Part shown: piece after piece, positions 1 to 8,375 of the stretch
Numbering within the stretch: the stretch's first letter is position 1
Layout: the number at the start of each line of letters is the position of its first letter
Origin: Saccharicrinis carchari
GTDB lineage: Bacteria > Bacteroidota > Bacteroidia > Bacteroidales > Marinilabiliaceae
Assembly (NCBI RefSeq): GCF_900182605.1
Contig: NZ_FXTB01000001.1
Span: 930,001-994,000, forward strand
Direction of reading: 5' to 3'
DNA: 64,000 nucleotides
Program-made: the position numbers and the translations under genes
The notes under the pieces: model-generated
What the model was told of the DNA's origin: nothing
Databases searched by the model: none
Seen by the model: the letters and a program-made list of their open reading frames with translations, nothing else

Positions 1-1303
1 AGTGGATATTGCCATCGAGCAAATGGCCCCAGGTTACCGAATCTTTGTATCCGTGCTCCTCCATGAGTTGCTGTATGGCAGGCAAAGCCTCTTCCAGGCG
101 GTCGCCGGGAAAGGTTACATCTTCGATGATACAAGTAGTTCCGTTGGGCCGTGTTGCAGCGGCCGAAGTAAAAAGCCCTTTGCGCACTTTCCAATAGGTA
201 TTGTAATCCCTGGCATTATCGGTAAAAGAGATTGGGAATAAAGTATGTATATCTACCAGTTTTTCTATAATTTCTTGCTTTTGCAGTAGCAGTTGCGCCT
301 TACTTTCTGCTGATGTTTCCACCAATAAAGCTGTTGCACCCTGAGGTAAATCCTTTAATAGTGCAGGAAGTCCCTCTACCTCTTCCACGGCTCTAAGCGC
401 GTTGCGATCCATCAATTCGGCAGCACTCACCTTGCATTGCCGTAAGGGAATAATTGTTTTGGCAGCCTCTTTAATATCGGGCAAAAACAAGAGGACGCAT
501 GTTTTTTCGGAATTATCTTTAATGGTATTAAAGCTTAGCTCTGATATAAAACCAAGCGTTCCTTCGGAACCCACCATTAAATGAGCAATAATATCCACCG
601 AATCGTCAAAGTCTAAAAAGGAATTCATACCATAACCTGTGGTATTTTTTATGAGGTATTTGTGCTTAATTTTTTCTAACAATTGGGGTGAGCGTACTAT
701 CTGCTGCTTTATTTCTGCTATTTCCCGAAGCAGATGTGCATGGCTAGTTTTAAATTCGCGTTTACTCTCATCACAAGCGGTATCCAGCACCGTACCATCG
801 ACCATAACGATACGCATAGACTGGATGGTATTGTAACTGTTGGTAACAATTCCATAACTGGCACCGCTGGCATTATTGGCTACAATACCGCCAATTTTAG
901 CCGCATTGATGGATGCCGGACTGGGACCGATTTTATATCCGTATTTGGCCAGTTGCAAGTTGGCAAAGCCTCCCCTTACACCGGGTTGCAAAACTATTTT
1001 TGCCCCCTCTTTCTCAATCTTATATTTGTTAAAGTCGGGACCTATCTCTATTAAAACAGCATCGCTTATGGTTTGTCCGCTCAAACTGGTTCCGGCGGCC
1101 TTAAAGGTCACCGGGATATTCATGGAGTGCGTGAGCTCAAGTATCTTTATGATTTCCTCTTCGCTGTTGGCCACTACTACCAGTTGCGGTATGAGTCGAT
1201 AAAAACCTGCATCGGTGCCCTTTGCCAGTCTATCGATATATTGATCGTAGATTTGTTTCGGTGGCAGTACGTCTTGCAGTTTTATTTTTAATTTTTTTAT
1301 CAT
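1..1303 (-). CDS. FAD-linked oxidase (D-lactate/glycolate oxidase-like), partial
   Basis: The minus strand is open from an ATG at 1303 to the window edge, giving 434 residues and no stop. The translation has an FAD-binding type 4 (PCMH) domain: TFKAAGTSLSGQ near residue 70, GPSPASINAAKIGGIVANNASG near 125-145 and HLMVGSEGTLGF near 255. An FAD-oxidase C-terminal domain follows, ending in GHLLDGNIHF. In Bacteroidota this arrangement usually continues into an Fe-S cluster domain in a protein of about 900 residues that oxidises a 2-hydroxy acid such as D-lactate; that part is outside the window, so substrate and full architecture are inferred. It lies 83 bp downstream of the epimerase gene on the same strand and may be co-transcribed. 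No signal peptide is seen, which fits a cytoplasmic or peripheral membrane enzyme. Confidence 0.85.
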   Translation of the reverse strand, partial: MIKKLKIKLQDVLPPKQIYDQYIDRLAKGTDAGFYRLIPQLVVVANSEEEIIKILELTHSMNIPVTFKAAGTSLSGQTISDAVLIEIGPDFNKYKIEKEGAKIVLQPGVRGGFANLQLAKYGYKIGPSPASINAAKIGGIVANNASGASYGIVTNSYNTIQSMRIVMVDGTVLDTACDESKREFKTSHAHLLREIAEIKQQIVRSPQLLEKIKHKYLIKNTTGYGMNSFLDFDDSVDIIAHLMVGSEGTLGFISELSFNTIKDNSEKTCVLLFLPDIKEAAKTIIPLRQCKVSAAELMDRNALRAVEEVEGLPALLKDLPQGATALLVETSAESKAQLLLQKQEIIEKLVDIHTLFPISFTDNARDYNTYWKVRKGLFTSAAATRPNGTTCIIEDVTFPGDRLEEALPAIQQLMEEHGYKDSVTWGHLLDGNIH

Positions 1304-1386
1304 TATTAGATACTCATCTTTTATTTAAAACCCTTACAAAGAAACCTTTCTACTCCTCTTACATAAAGCTTTAGCACATACAGCAG

Positions 1387-2529
1387 CTACAATTTTATTA
1401 CGCCAATACCGGGTTTATTATTTAATGTAATTTTGCCTTTCACCACTTTAAGCCCCTGGTACACATCGTTAGATATAAGCAGGTTTCCATCCAGGTCGGC
1501 CCAATCTACTAAGGGAGAAAGCTGTGCGGCTGCCGATATGGGGCAGGAGGTTGCTGTCATGCATCCTATCATCACTTTCATATCCAAGGCTCTGGCAATA
1601 GTTATCATTTTACGGGCTGCCCGGAGTCCGCCACATTTCATCAGTTTAATGTTGATACCTGAGTAAACACCTTTTAAGGGCAGCACGTCGGCGACGGTTT
1701 GCAGCGCCTCATCGGCAATAGTGGGCAGCGGGCTATTTTGAGTAAGCCATGCCATATCGTCTCTTCCTTCTTTAGACTTCGGCATGGGCTGTTCCACAAA
1801 CAGCACCCCTTTTTCTTTGAGCCAATAGATCAAATCCAAGGCTTCGTGTTTATCTTTCCATCCCTGATTCACATCCACGCATAAAGGCACATCGCTAACC
1901 GAGCGAATAGTTTCAATCATTGCCTTATCATTGCCTTTGCCCAGCTTCACTTTTAAAATATTATAAGCTGATGCCTCCTTAACTTTCTTCCTCACCACCT
2001 CCCGATGGTCTATACCAATAGTAAAACTTGTATTGGGTGTTTTTTCAGGGTTTAAGCCCCATAGTTTATGCAGTGGTTCATTAAGCAGCTTCCCCAACAA
2101 GTCGTGCAGCGCAATATCTACCGATGCTTTGGCCGCATAGTTGCCGGGTTTTATATTTTCAATATAGTCCAATATATCTTCAAGCAAAAAAGGACTACTG
2201 AACTGACTAAGGTTTACCTGCTCCAAAAATTTGGCCGCCGTTAGGTGCGACTCGCCCAGGTAAGGGGGCATGGCTGCCTCGCCATATCCGATTACGCCGT
2301 CATATTCCACCTGAACCAACATCACGGGTGTAGTGCTTCGGGAACTTGAAGCGATGGTAAAAACATGTTTCATTTGAATATCGTAAGCGGTATAGGACAG
2401 TTTCATGGTTTCATCAGCAGTTTTTACAGCACGCTTATCAATATTATCGCATGCTTTTATAGTAGATCCAATCAGGGTTACACCAGCCATTAAACCGGTA
2501 TTTTTAATAAATTGTCGTCTGTTGGTCAT
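1387..2529 (-). CDS. Exported dipeptide epimerase (enolase superfamily)
   Basis: This enolase-superfamily protein resembles L-Ala-D/L-Glu epimerases (YkfB/YcjG). The catalytic signature is complete: a KVKLG lysine pair, metal ligands in CVDVNQGW, FVEQPM and IADEAL, and a second lysine in NIKLMKCGG. The family epimerises L-Ala-D-Glu freed from peptidoglycan so that it can be used as L-amino acids. The start was placed at the second in-frame ATG because the following residues (RRQFIK, a hydrophobic stretch, then IKAC) form a twin-arginine-type signal with a possible lipobox; the upstream ATG adds 17 unrelated residues. Characterised homologues are cytoplasmic, so export is notable. It is followed upstream by an NlpC/P60 endopeptidase, the same partnership as ykfB-ykfC of Bacillus. 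Dipeptide specificity is inferred. Confidence 0.85.
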   Translation of the reverse strand: MTNRRQFIKNTGLMAGVTLIGSTIKACDNIDKRAVKTADETMKLSYTAYDIQMKHVFTIASSSRSTTPVMLVQVEYDGVIGYGEAAMPPYLGESHLTAAKFLEQVNLSQFSSPFLLEDILDYIENIKPGNYAAKASVDIALHDLLGKLLNEPLHKLWGLNPEKTPNTSFTIGIDHREVVRKKVKEASAYNILKVKLGKGNDKAMIETIRSVSDVPLCVDVNQGWKDKHEALDLIYWLKEKGVLFVEQPMPKSKEGRDDMAWLTQNSPLPTIADEALQTVADVLPLKGVYSGINIKLMKCGGLRAARKMITIARALDMKVMIGCMTATSCPISAAAQLSPLVDWADLDGNLLISNDVYQGLKVVKGKITLNNKPGIGVIKL

Positions 2530-2673
2530 TTCTGTCTTTATTAAGCCTTCTCCCAACGCTGTTCGACATGGCATTGCCAAAGCATCAGGAATATTACACT
2601 ATCTTAATTCTATTTACTTCCTCTTGCTACCCCATCCAAAAATATTGGGTTATCCTTCACCCTGGCGTTACAT

Positions 2674-3873
2674 TTATGGTATTGTGAGAGTCGCACTCCC
2701 GGCACCATCTGTATTTACATACCAGGAATGGCTACCCACGGGTATTAATCCATCCTGCACAGCTTGCCCCACATATCTACGCGCATACAGCCATGTATCT
2801 GCACGATACGTACTAAAATTAGGACGGACCGAGTCGAGGCTATTTACCATCACCCGCGCAGAAGCATGGATAAATTCGGTATCGCCGATGTACATCCCCA
2901 CATGCGTTACTTTTTTTGATTTGGCGTTGCCAAAAAACAAGAGGTCACCTGCATGGAGTTTGGCAAGGTCTGTATTTACATTTAATCCATACTTAACTTG
3001 CTGCGATGCGTCGCGAGCTAATATATATCCGTTCAAAAAATAAATATTTTTCATCAAACCGCTACAATCAAGCCCTTTAGAAGAAGTACCACCCCACAGG
3101 TAAGGTAAGCCAAAAAACGTAAAGGCTGTCTCTACCAATTTATCTTTTTTCAACCGGGTTTGATTCGTCCATTGGTCGAAATGCCGGAAACTGTTTCTTG
3201 CTAGGTAACCCCACCTACCGTCGGGGAGGGCTACTTTTGAAAATTCACTGCTATCGCTTACTATCTGCACAATACTTCCGGCCACCAGATCTGAAACTCT
3301 CTTACCATCAAACGCTAACATCCAGGCATCTCTTTTCAGCACAGCACGTTGGGTAATTTTCCATTTGGCAAACTCCAGATCGCTTAAAAAATGCAGAGAA
3401 GATGCGTTAGTCCAGGCTATGTACCTGTCGGGGCACTGGATGAGCACCCAAGCCCCTTGCTCCTTAAGTACTTTAACCGGGGTGCCCATGATAATTTGGG
3501 ACACCAGTTGTGCCGCGTGATAAGGTTTATCGCGAAGGTTGGCCACACTCACCGTAACCAAAGCCCAAAGTTGCTGCACCCGATTTACATCAGGCAGAAC
3601 AGTTAAACTGTCGATAAGAGCGATGTTATTTTTTTGCAGAGAAGATATAAGCTCCGTTTTGGCATCCGGCACCGTGGTTTCACCGCTTACAATAAGGACG
3701 CCTTTGTCGTTTTTGCTAAGATTAACATCAAAAAGGCTTACCCTATTGTCTGCAATATATTTACTCTTTACCCTTTCTACTTCAATTGTGCTTTTGTTAA
3801 CATGGCTTGCACACCCCATAAACAAAAGGATTAAAGCGGAAATAAAATAATATTTGATAATCTGTATCGCCAT
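2674..3873 (-). CDS. NlpC/P60 endopeptidase lipoprotein with SH3-like domains
   Basis: A 399-residue lipoprotein (lipobox MGC, Cys21). Residues about 100-230 look like two bacterial SH3-type modules (NLRDKPYHAAQL and later AWMLAFDGKR). Residues about 245-365 are NlpC/P60 with catalytic Cys270 in LDCSGLM, His324 in THVGMYIG and a second His336 in FIHAS. The family (YkfC, Spr) cuts the gamma-D-Glu-diamino acid bond of murein peptides. This product would act in the periplasm or at the outer membrane and supply L-Ala-D-Glu to the epimerase encoded 144 bp downstream. It has its own promoter with a palindromic operator-like sequence just 5' of the start. The C-terminal residues after the catalytic domain (about 366-399) are of unknown role. 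Confidence 0.9.
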   Translation of the reverse strand: MAIQIIKYYFISALILLFMGCASHVNKSTIEVERVKSKYIADNRVSLFDVNLSKNDKGVLIVSGETTVPDAKTELISSLQKNNIALIDSLTVLPDVNRVQQLWALVTVSVANLRDKPYHAAQLVSQIIMGTPVKVLKEQGAWVLIQCPDRYIAWTNASSLHFLSDLEFAKWKITQRAVLKRDAWMLAFDGKRVSDLVAGSIVQIVSDSSEFSKVALPDGRWGYLARNSFRHFDQWTNQTRLKKDKLVETAFTFFGLPYLWGGTSSKGLDCSGLMKNIYFLNGYILARDASQQVKYGLNVNTDLAKLHAGDLLFFGNAKSKKVTHVGMYIGDTEFIHASARVMVNSLDSVRPNFSTYRADTWLYARRYVGQAVQDGLIPVGSHSWYVNTDGAGSATLTIP

Positions 3874-3886
3874 CGTATGTTGTATT

Positions 3887-3901
3887 ACATCTTACAGATG
3901 T
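3887..3901. promoter_or_regulatory. Candidate operator, site 1 (ACATCTTACAGATGT)
   Basis: A perfect inverted repeat, ACATCT-TAC-AGATGT, directly downstream of the -7 box of the NlpC/P60 promoter, where a bound repressor would block initiation. The same 9-mer ACATCTTAC occurs in two other promoter regions of the MurNAc locus. The link to the GntR protein encoded in the locus is inference. Confidence 0.5.
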
Positions 3902-3932
3902 CAAATGTAAAAAATGTCTTAACAAATACAAA
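3902..3932 (-). promoter_or_regulatory. Promoter of the NlpC/P60 gene
   Basis: Read on the minus strand, there is a TTTG -33 box (3929-3932), a 19-nt spacer and a TACATTTG -7 box (3902-3909), which matches the Bacteroidota housekeeping consensus TTTG/TAnnTTTG. The ATG follows about 28 nt downstream. Confidence 0.6.
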
Positions 3933-4151
3933 CAAATTTTAAGGAATTGTGAAGAAATGGATGTAAATAGCAGGAGCCTCCGCAAGGATAATCTTATAGT
4001 CCCTACAAAAGGAAAAGCCTTGCCTGTTATAAACAGGGAATAGCCCTTGCTTATCGCAAGCCTTTCACCCTTCGCCCATCCAATTGCCAGAGTGCTCAAT
4101 AAGCCTTTTCACATTCCCTTATTCGGCATAGAGTAATGAAGTGGGCTTCTT

Positions 4152-5576
4152 TTAGTTCAACACCTGCATGCTGTAATTCCACTGGTCAAAATACAAGTTA
4201 CCGCCGGCCCATTCCACTTCGCCCCGTTGAAAGTCCCAGGGCTCGCTGCGTAGATATTTTTTGGCCGGTTCCAAAGCTGCCCCTATCCCATCGTTTATTA
4301 TCAAACGATAAGCATCCATTCCCGAAATATAAAAATCCTTAAGTTGAGTGTTATCGGTGTTTTGCAAGCCGAATGAATTATCCAAGGGCACCCAGCCCAC
4401 GCCCTGATAATACACTTCGCACCAGTCGTGCAGGTTAATATTGCGGGGATGCATCATCCATCCGCTTTGCCACTTCACCGGCACCCCCTGATACCTTGCC
4501 ATTGCCATAAATAAAAGGGTCTGCATACCACAGTCCCCTTTTTTATGGTCCAGGACGTATTGGGGAATGCAAGGTATTGTCCCGTATTCGAGCGCACCGG
4601 CCCAGGGTATGTTATCGTCTATCCAATAATAGAGTTTACGGACTTTCTCATGGGGTATTTTGGTGTTTCCCACAATACTATCGGATAATTTCTTTATCCT
4701 GTTGCTGAATACAATATGCGGATATTGTTCAGCGGTATACTTTTTATATAACTCCGAGTTTTCGTCATAAGCCTTAAGCTTATCGTTGCTTAATTGAAAA
4801 TACTGCGCCAGCGTTGTAAATTTGAATCGAACCCTAAAAACAGTTTCCCTATCCTTTTGCGCTCTCGCGGACATATAAATGGTGCGGTGGGTATTTGCAG
4901 ACTTAGATACATGATAATTTTTCTCCGAAGCCCACACGAATTGAACCTGCGTTTGCCTTGCATGGGATTCCTTAGGAAAAGGTAGCCAGCATCTTATTTC
5001 TTCACCGTTCGGTACGGCATTGGTATTAACACGAAGGGAAAATTCAACACTAAAAGTTTGCGGAAGTACCGGCTGCCCATTTAATTTAGTTGCCTTCATT
5101 ACCCGCCGGGTATGTTCGAGGCAAAAGCTTGCCAGCGAATCGGTAATCAAGCCCCCCCTGTTTAACAATAGTTTTAAATTGGAAACCGCCCGCTTAAAAT
5201 ACCTTTTTTCTCCATCGATATATCTATATTCCAAAAGACGGTCTTCTTCCCATTTTTTCTTTTCGGTAGCATCCACACTGCCCCATTGTTTGTGCAACAG
5301 CTTATCCACAGCAGCCTCGTCGAGGGTAAAATCCAATTCTATTCTATGGGCTATTTGTTCCAGCGAGTCGGCTTTAAACCATATTTTACCGTGGATTACA
5401 TTTTTTTCTTTTATCCAAGCCGTCCATTCCCGTAACTTCGTAAAATCCCCTGCCTCGAGCCAAATGTCGGCCTGCTTCCAATTTATTTTACCATTTTGAT
5501 ATTTATTAACAAAAAAAATAAATCCAACTATACTTAATACAACAACAGATTTAAAAAATGCAGCTTGAAAAAACAT
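4152..5576 (-). CDS. Membrane-anchored transglutaminase-like protein
   Basis: A 474-residue protein with one N-terminal hydrophobic segment (residues about 8-23) that would anchor it or act as a signal. The C-terminal half holds a transglutaminase-like (papain fold) domain with the triad Cys349 (KKGDCGMQ), His383 (NLHDW) and Asp399 (VPLDNS). The first 170 residues are charged and helical in character with no recognised domain. Bacterial members of this fold are mostly cysteine proteases or peptidases rather than cross-linking enzymes, and the position between an NlpC/P60 gene and the divergent namZ suggests action on peptides of cell-wall origin; that role is inferred. Its promoter lies back to back with that of namZ and shares the operator-like palindrome. 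Confidence 0.8.
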   Translation of the reverse strand: MFFQAAFFKSVVVLSIVGFIFFVNKYQNGKINWKQADIWLEAGDFTKLREWTAWIKEKNVIHGKIWFKADSLEQIAHRIELDFTLDEAAVDKLLHKQWGSVDATEKKKWEEDRLLEYRYIDGEKRYFKRAVSNLKLLLNRGGLITDSLASFCLEHTRRVMKATKLNGQPVLPQTFSVEFSLRVNTNAVPNGEEIRCWLPFPKESHARQTQVQFVWASEKNYHVSKSANTHRTIYMSARAQKDRETVFRVRFKFTTLAQYFQLSNDKLKAYDENSELYKKYTAEQYPHIVFSNRIKKLSDSIVGNTKIPHEKVRKLYYWIDDNIPWAGALEYGTIPCIPQYVLDHKKGDCGMQTLLFMAMARYQGVPVKWQSGWMMHPRNINLHDWCEVYYQGVGWVPLDNSFGLQNTDNTQLKDFYISGMDAYRLIINDGIGAALEPAKKYLRSEPWDFQRGEVEWAGGNLYFDQWNYSMQVLN

Positions 5577-5590
5577 AGTAGGTATCTTTA

Positions 5591-5623
5591 TTTGGAATTG
5601 ATTAGATATTGGGTTTATATTTG
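5591..5623 (+). promoter_or_regulatory. Promoter of namZ
   Basis: TTTG (-33, 5591-5594), a 21-nt spacer and TATATTTG (-7, 5616-5623) match the Bacteroidota consensus. The start codon of namZ is about 75 nt further on. The operator-like sequence begins 5 nt after the -7 box. Confidence 0.65.
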
Positions 5624-5627
5624 TACT

Positions 5628-5642
5628 ACATCTTACAAATGT
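5628..5642. promoter_or_regulatory. Candidate operator, site 2 (ACATCTTACAAATGT)
   Basis: Same 15-bp motif as site 1 with one changed base, ACATCT-TAC-AAATGT. It sits just past the -7 box of the namZ promoter and overlaps the -7 box of the divergent transglutaminase promoter, so one bound protein could control both directions. Confidence 0.5.
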
Positions 5643-5664
5643 AAAAATTATAGTTTTATTTCAA
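5636..5664 (-). promoter_or_regulatory. Promoter of the transglutaminase-like gene
   Basis: On the minus strand, a TTG-type -33 element (5662-5664) and a TACATTTG -7 box (5636-5643) are separated by 18 nt. It is divergent from the namZ promoter. Confidence 0.5.
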
Positions 5665-5697
5665 TCTATTATTCTTTTTTATTATTTATATACGTAT

Positions 5698-6930
5698 ATG
5701 AAAAAAATCGCACTTATTTGTCTTTCATTATTATTGATTGCAACAACCAATGCCCAAAGCGTTAAAACAGGAATCGAAGCACTGCGAAACAATAGCTTTG
5801 ACATACTGAAAGGGCGTAATGTGGGCCTGATCACCAATCCTACCGGCGTTGATCACAACTTAATCTCTACGGTGGATATTTTGTATAACGCCCCAGAAGT
5901 TCAGCTCAAGGCACTTTATGGTCCGGAACACGGGGTACGCGGAGATTATGCGGCGGGCGACCTGGTGGAGTTTTTTACCGACCCCAAAACCGGCTTACCC
6001 GTGTACAGCCTCTATGGCAAAAATAAAAAGCCAAACCCCGAGATGCTCAAAGGTATTGATGTGCTGGTTTATGACATTCAGGACATCGGCTCACGCTCTT
6101 ACACGTATATCAGTACCTTGGGATTGGCCATGGAGGCAGCAGCCGAAAACAATATTAAGATGGTGATACTGGACAGACCCAATCCCCTGGGCGGTTTAAA
6201 AATGGAAGGTGTTGTCACCGAACCCGGGTTTATATCTTTTGTGAGCCAGTTTGAGATACCTTATGTACATGGTTTAACCGTAGGCGAACTGGCTCTATTC
6301 CTGAATAACGAGGGGCATCTCAACAATAAAGTAAAGTGCGATTTAACAGTGATACAGATGGAGGGATGGAAACGCGCTATGAACTTTGTGGATACTAATT
6401 TACCCTGGGTTCCTTCCTCACCCCACATCCCTCATGCCAACTCATCGTTCTTTTATCCTGTTTCGGGTATATTGGGTGAGCTTTACGTGTACAGCATTGG
6501 TGTTGGCTACACCCTGCCCTTTCAGTTATTTGCAGCCGAACATTTTGATGCCGACAGTCTGGCCAACAACCTGAACAACTTACATTTGCCTGGTGTCATT
6601 TTTCGGCCCGTTCATTTTAAACCATATTATAGCGTATCAAAGGGCACCATGGTACATGGGGTGCAGGTACATTTTACCGATTACGGAAAAGCCCCCTTAT
6701 CACTCTTACAATTTTATGTGTTACAGGAGGCGCATAAACTATGGCCGGCGCACAATGTATTTGAATTGTGCGACCCATCGCGGTTGCTGATGTTTGATAA
6801 AGTGTGCGGAAGCGATAAAGTAAGGAAAAACTTTACCAAAAGATGGCTGGTAAGCGATATAGAGCAGATGTGGTATAAAGATATCGATGCGTTTAAAAAA
6901 ACAGCCGAAAAATATTTTTTGTATAAGTAA
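5698..6930 (+). CDS. namZ: Exo-beta-N-acetylmuramidase (NamZ/DUF1343, GH171)
   Basis: A 410-residue protein with a Sec signal peptide (MKKIALICLS through TNAQ) followed by the full DUF1343 fold: GLITNPTGVD near 43-52, the invariant PEHG at 76-79 whose Glu is the likely catalytic acid, YDIQDIGSRSYTY near 130 and DRPNPLGG near 160. The founding member, Bacillus NamZ, removes MurNAc from the non-reducing end of peptide-free glycan; a Tannerella homologue is also reported. The product would be periplasmic and feed the MurNAc uptake and MurK-MurQ steps. It is the only plus-strand gene among the minus-strand genes of this half of the locus, and its well-formed promoter is shared back to back with the transglutaminase gene. 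Confidence 0.9.
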   Translation: MKKIALICLSLLLIATTNAQSVKTGIEALRNNSFDILKGRNVGLITNPTGVDHNLISTVDILYNAPEVQLKALYGPEHGVRGDYAAGDLVEFFTDPKTGLPVYSLYGKNKKPNPEMLKGIDVLVYDIQDIGSRSYTYISTLGLAMEAAAENNIKMVILDRPNPLGGLKMEGVVTEPGFISFVSQFEIPYVHGLTVGELALFLNNEGHLNNKVKCDLTVIQMEGWKRAMNFVDTNLPWVPSSPHIPHANSSFFYPVSGILGELYVYSIGVGYTLPFQLFAAEHFDADSLANNLNNLHLPGVIFRPVHFKPYYSVSKGTMVHGVQVHFTDYGKAPLSLLQFYVLQEAHKLWPAHNVFELCDPSRLLMFDKVCGSDKVRKNFTKRWLVSDIEQMWYKDIDAFKKTAEKYFLYK

Positions 6931-6940
6931 AAGAGTGAAC

Positions 6941-6969
6941 TCCGGGTGCAACTTCAGGTAGCACCCGGA
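6941..6969. terminator. Hairpin between convergent namZ and DUF5009 genes
   Basis: A perfect 9-bp stem (TCCGGGTGC / GCACCCGGA) with an 11-nt loop lies between two converging genes 71 bp apart. No T-run follows on either strand, so it may mark a 3' end by processing rather than intrinsic termination. Confidence 0.5.
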
Positions 6970-7001
6970 ATAAGTGTTGGTATCAGACCGCCTCAACCAA
7001 C

Positions 7002-8111
7002 TCACACTTTAATAAATATCTTCTTTTTATAAAGTATCCAACCTAAAAACCAGAAAAATACGATATGAGTAAGGGCATAAAACAGGGAGCCATTCATATT
7101 ACCGGCCAGGGGTACAAAAATATTATTGTAAAGGGCGTGGGATGCCGGTACAGATTCCCCTGTTTCTGTTGTTACTTTAATCACACGGCCTAGAATCCTG
7201 GCCCATAAACCTGAGAAGGCATATATAAACAGCGGGTTCATGCCGAAGACCACGAAAAAGGAAGTCCATTTTTTATAGCCTCGCACATCAATCACCCATA
7301 CCAGTAAACCAAGGAATACAGTTGCCAGTCCACCTGTATAGAGCACATAGGAGCCAGTCCATATGGGTTTATTGATGGGCAGGATAAAACCCCAGAGCCA
7401 ACCGGCCAGAGCCAAGGTTCCACCAACCAACAACAAGCGTATGGGCAACTGTTTTTTAGTAGATGCCTTTATCATATGCCCCACAGCATAACCTACTATC
7501 ACGGTAACCACCGCCGACAAGGTACTGAACAGTCCTTCGGGGTCGAAGGGTATACCAAAGCCTCCATACAGATGTGCTTCGCCCAAGATAAAGGTATCGA
7601 AGGGGATGGTAGCATTTTGCGCTAAACTGTACGGGCTGTCACCACCCAGGAAATAAAGCAAAGCCCAATGAAGCAGAAGCAAGCCACCGGAAACCATGAT
7701 CAAAGGTTTAAATCTCAGCGACAGCACCAATATAGCCCCAATGCCATAGGCAAGGGCAATACGCTGAAGCACCCCCATGATACGTAGCGTGGGCAGCTCC
7801 ATTTGCCATTGCGGAAAAGAATTCAGAAATAAGCCGATGGCAAATATCAACGCAGTCCGTTTGCCCACTTTGAGCAAAGATGTTTTATTTAACGTATTCC
7901 CGTATTTTTGGAAGGAAAAGAACACCGAAACCCCTACTACAAAGAGGAAAAAGGGAAATACCAAATCGGTAGGAGTACAGCCGTGCCATTGAGCATGCCG
8001 CAATGGCGGATACACATACGACCAGCTACCGGGTGTATTTACCATTATCATTCCGGCTACTGTAATGCCCCGCAGCACATCGAGGGCTAGATAGCGCTCA
8101 GTTTTTTTCAT
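7002..8111 (-). CDS. DUF5009/NagX-type polytopic membrane protein
   Basis: A 369-residue inner membrane protein with about ten hydrophobic segments. The N-terminus (RYLALDVLRGITVAGM, HAQWHGCTPTDLVFPFFLF) is diagnostic of the COG4299/DUF5009 family, related to heparan-alpha-glucosaminide N-acetyltransferase and NagX. Members in amino-sugar loci have been proposed to be transporters or trans-acylating enzymes. I recall that the Tannerella forsythia MurNAc transporter MurT has been linked to such a protein, but cannot confirm it from sequence. Next to namZ, transport or modification of MurNAc across the inner membrane is the reasonable inference. The start is the only ATG that precedes the conserved N-terminal segment. 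Confidence 0.8.
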   Translation of the reverse strand: MKKTERYLALDVLRGITVAGMIMVNTPGSWSYVYPPLRHAQWHGCTPTDLVFPFFLFVVGVSVFFSFQKYGNTLNKTSLLKVGKRTALIFAIGLFLNSFPQWQMELPTLRIMGVLQRIALAYGIGAILVLSLRFKPLIMVSGGLLLLHWALLYFLGGDSPYSLAQNATIPFDTFILGEAHLYGGFGIPFDPEGLFSTLSAVVTVIVGYAVGHMIKASTKKQLPIRLLLVGGTLALAGWLWGFILPINKPIWTGSYVLYTGGLATVFLGLLVWVIDVRGYKKWTSFFVVFGMNPLFIYAFSGLWARILGRVIKVTTETGESVPASHALYNNIFVPLAGNMNGSLFYALTHIVFFWFLGWILYKKKIFIKV

Positions 8112-8132
8112 TTGTTTAAAATTAATGTTAAT

Positions 8133-8177
8133 ATGTGAGTATCAAGTATAAAGTATAAAGATGTGAGTATCAAGTAT
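8133..8177. repeat. 17-bp tandem direct repeat
   Basis: The 17-mer ATGTGAGTATCAAGTAT occurs at 8133-8149 and 8161-8177, 28 bp apart, in the 264-bp gap upstream of the DUF5009 gene. Likely a slippage product; no function is apparent. Confidence 0.6.
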
Positions 8178-8375
8178 CAGGAGGTTACCTAAACACCTCG
8201 CTTTGCTGCCTTGTTCTATCCGGACTTCTAATAACCCCAACAGGTCTGCGAGCCTACAATGTTTAATGGCCATTATTTCTATCTTATTTCTGTTTCTCAT
8301 TACGCTACACTCTGCACGCTATGCTATTTGCCATTCGCTTTACGCCCATCATGCGAGTACGCCCTTGCCCTGCAA

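Noticed and set aside
2-1291. Several plus-strand open frames of 60-108 codons
   Set aside because: They are mirror frames of the minus-strand FAD oxidase, which runs off the edge; none has family features.
3797-4099. A 100-codon minus-strand frame upstream of the NlpC/P60 gene
   Set aside because: It overlaps the promoter, the operator-like site and the start of the NlpC/P60 gene in another frame.
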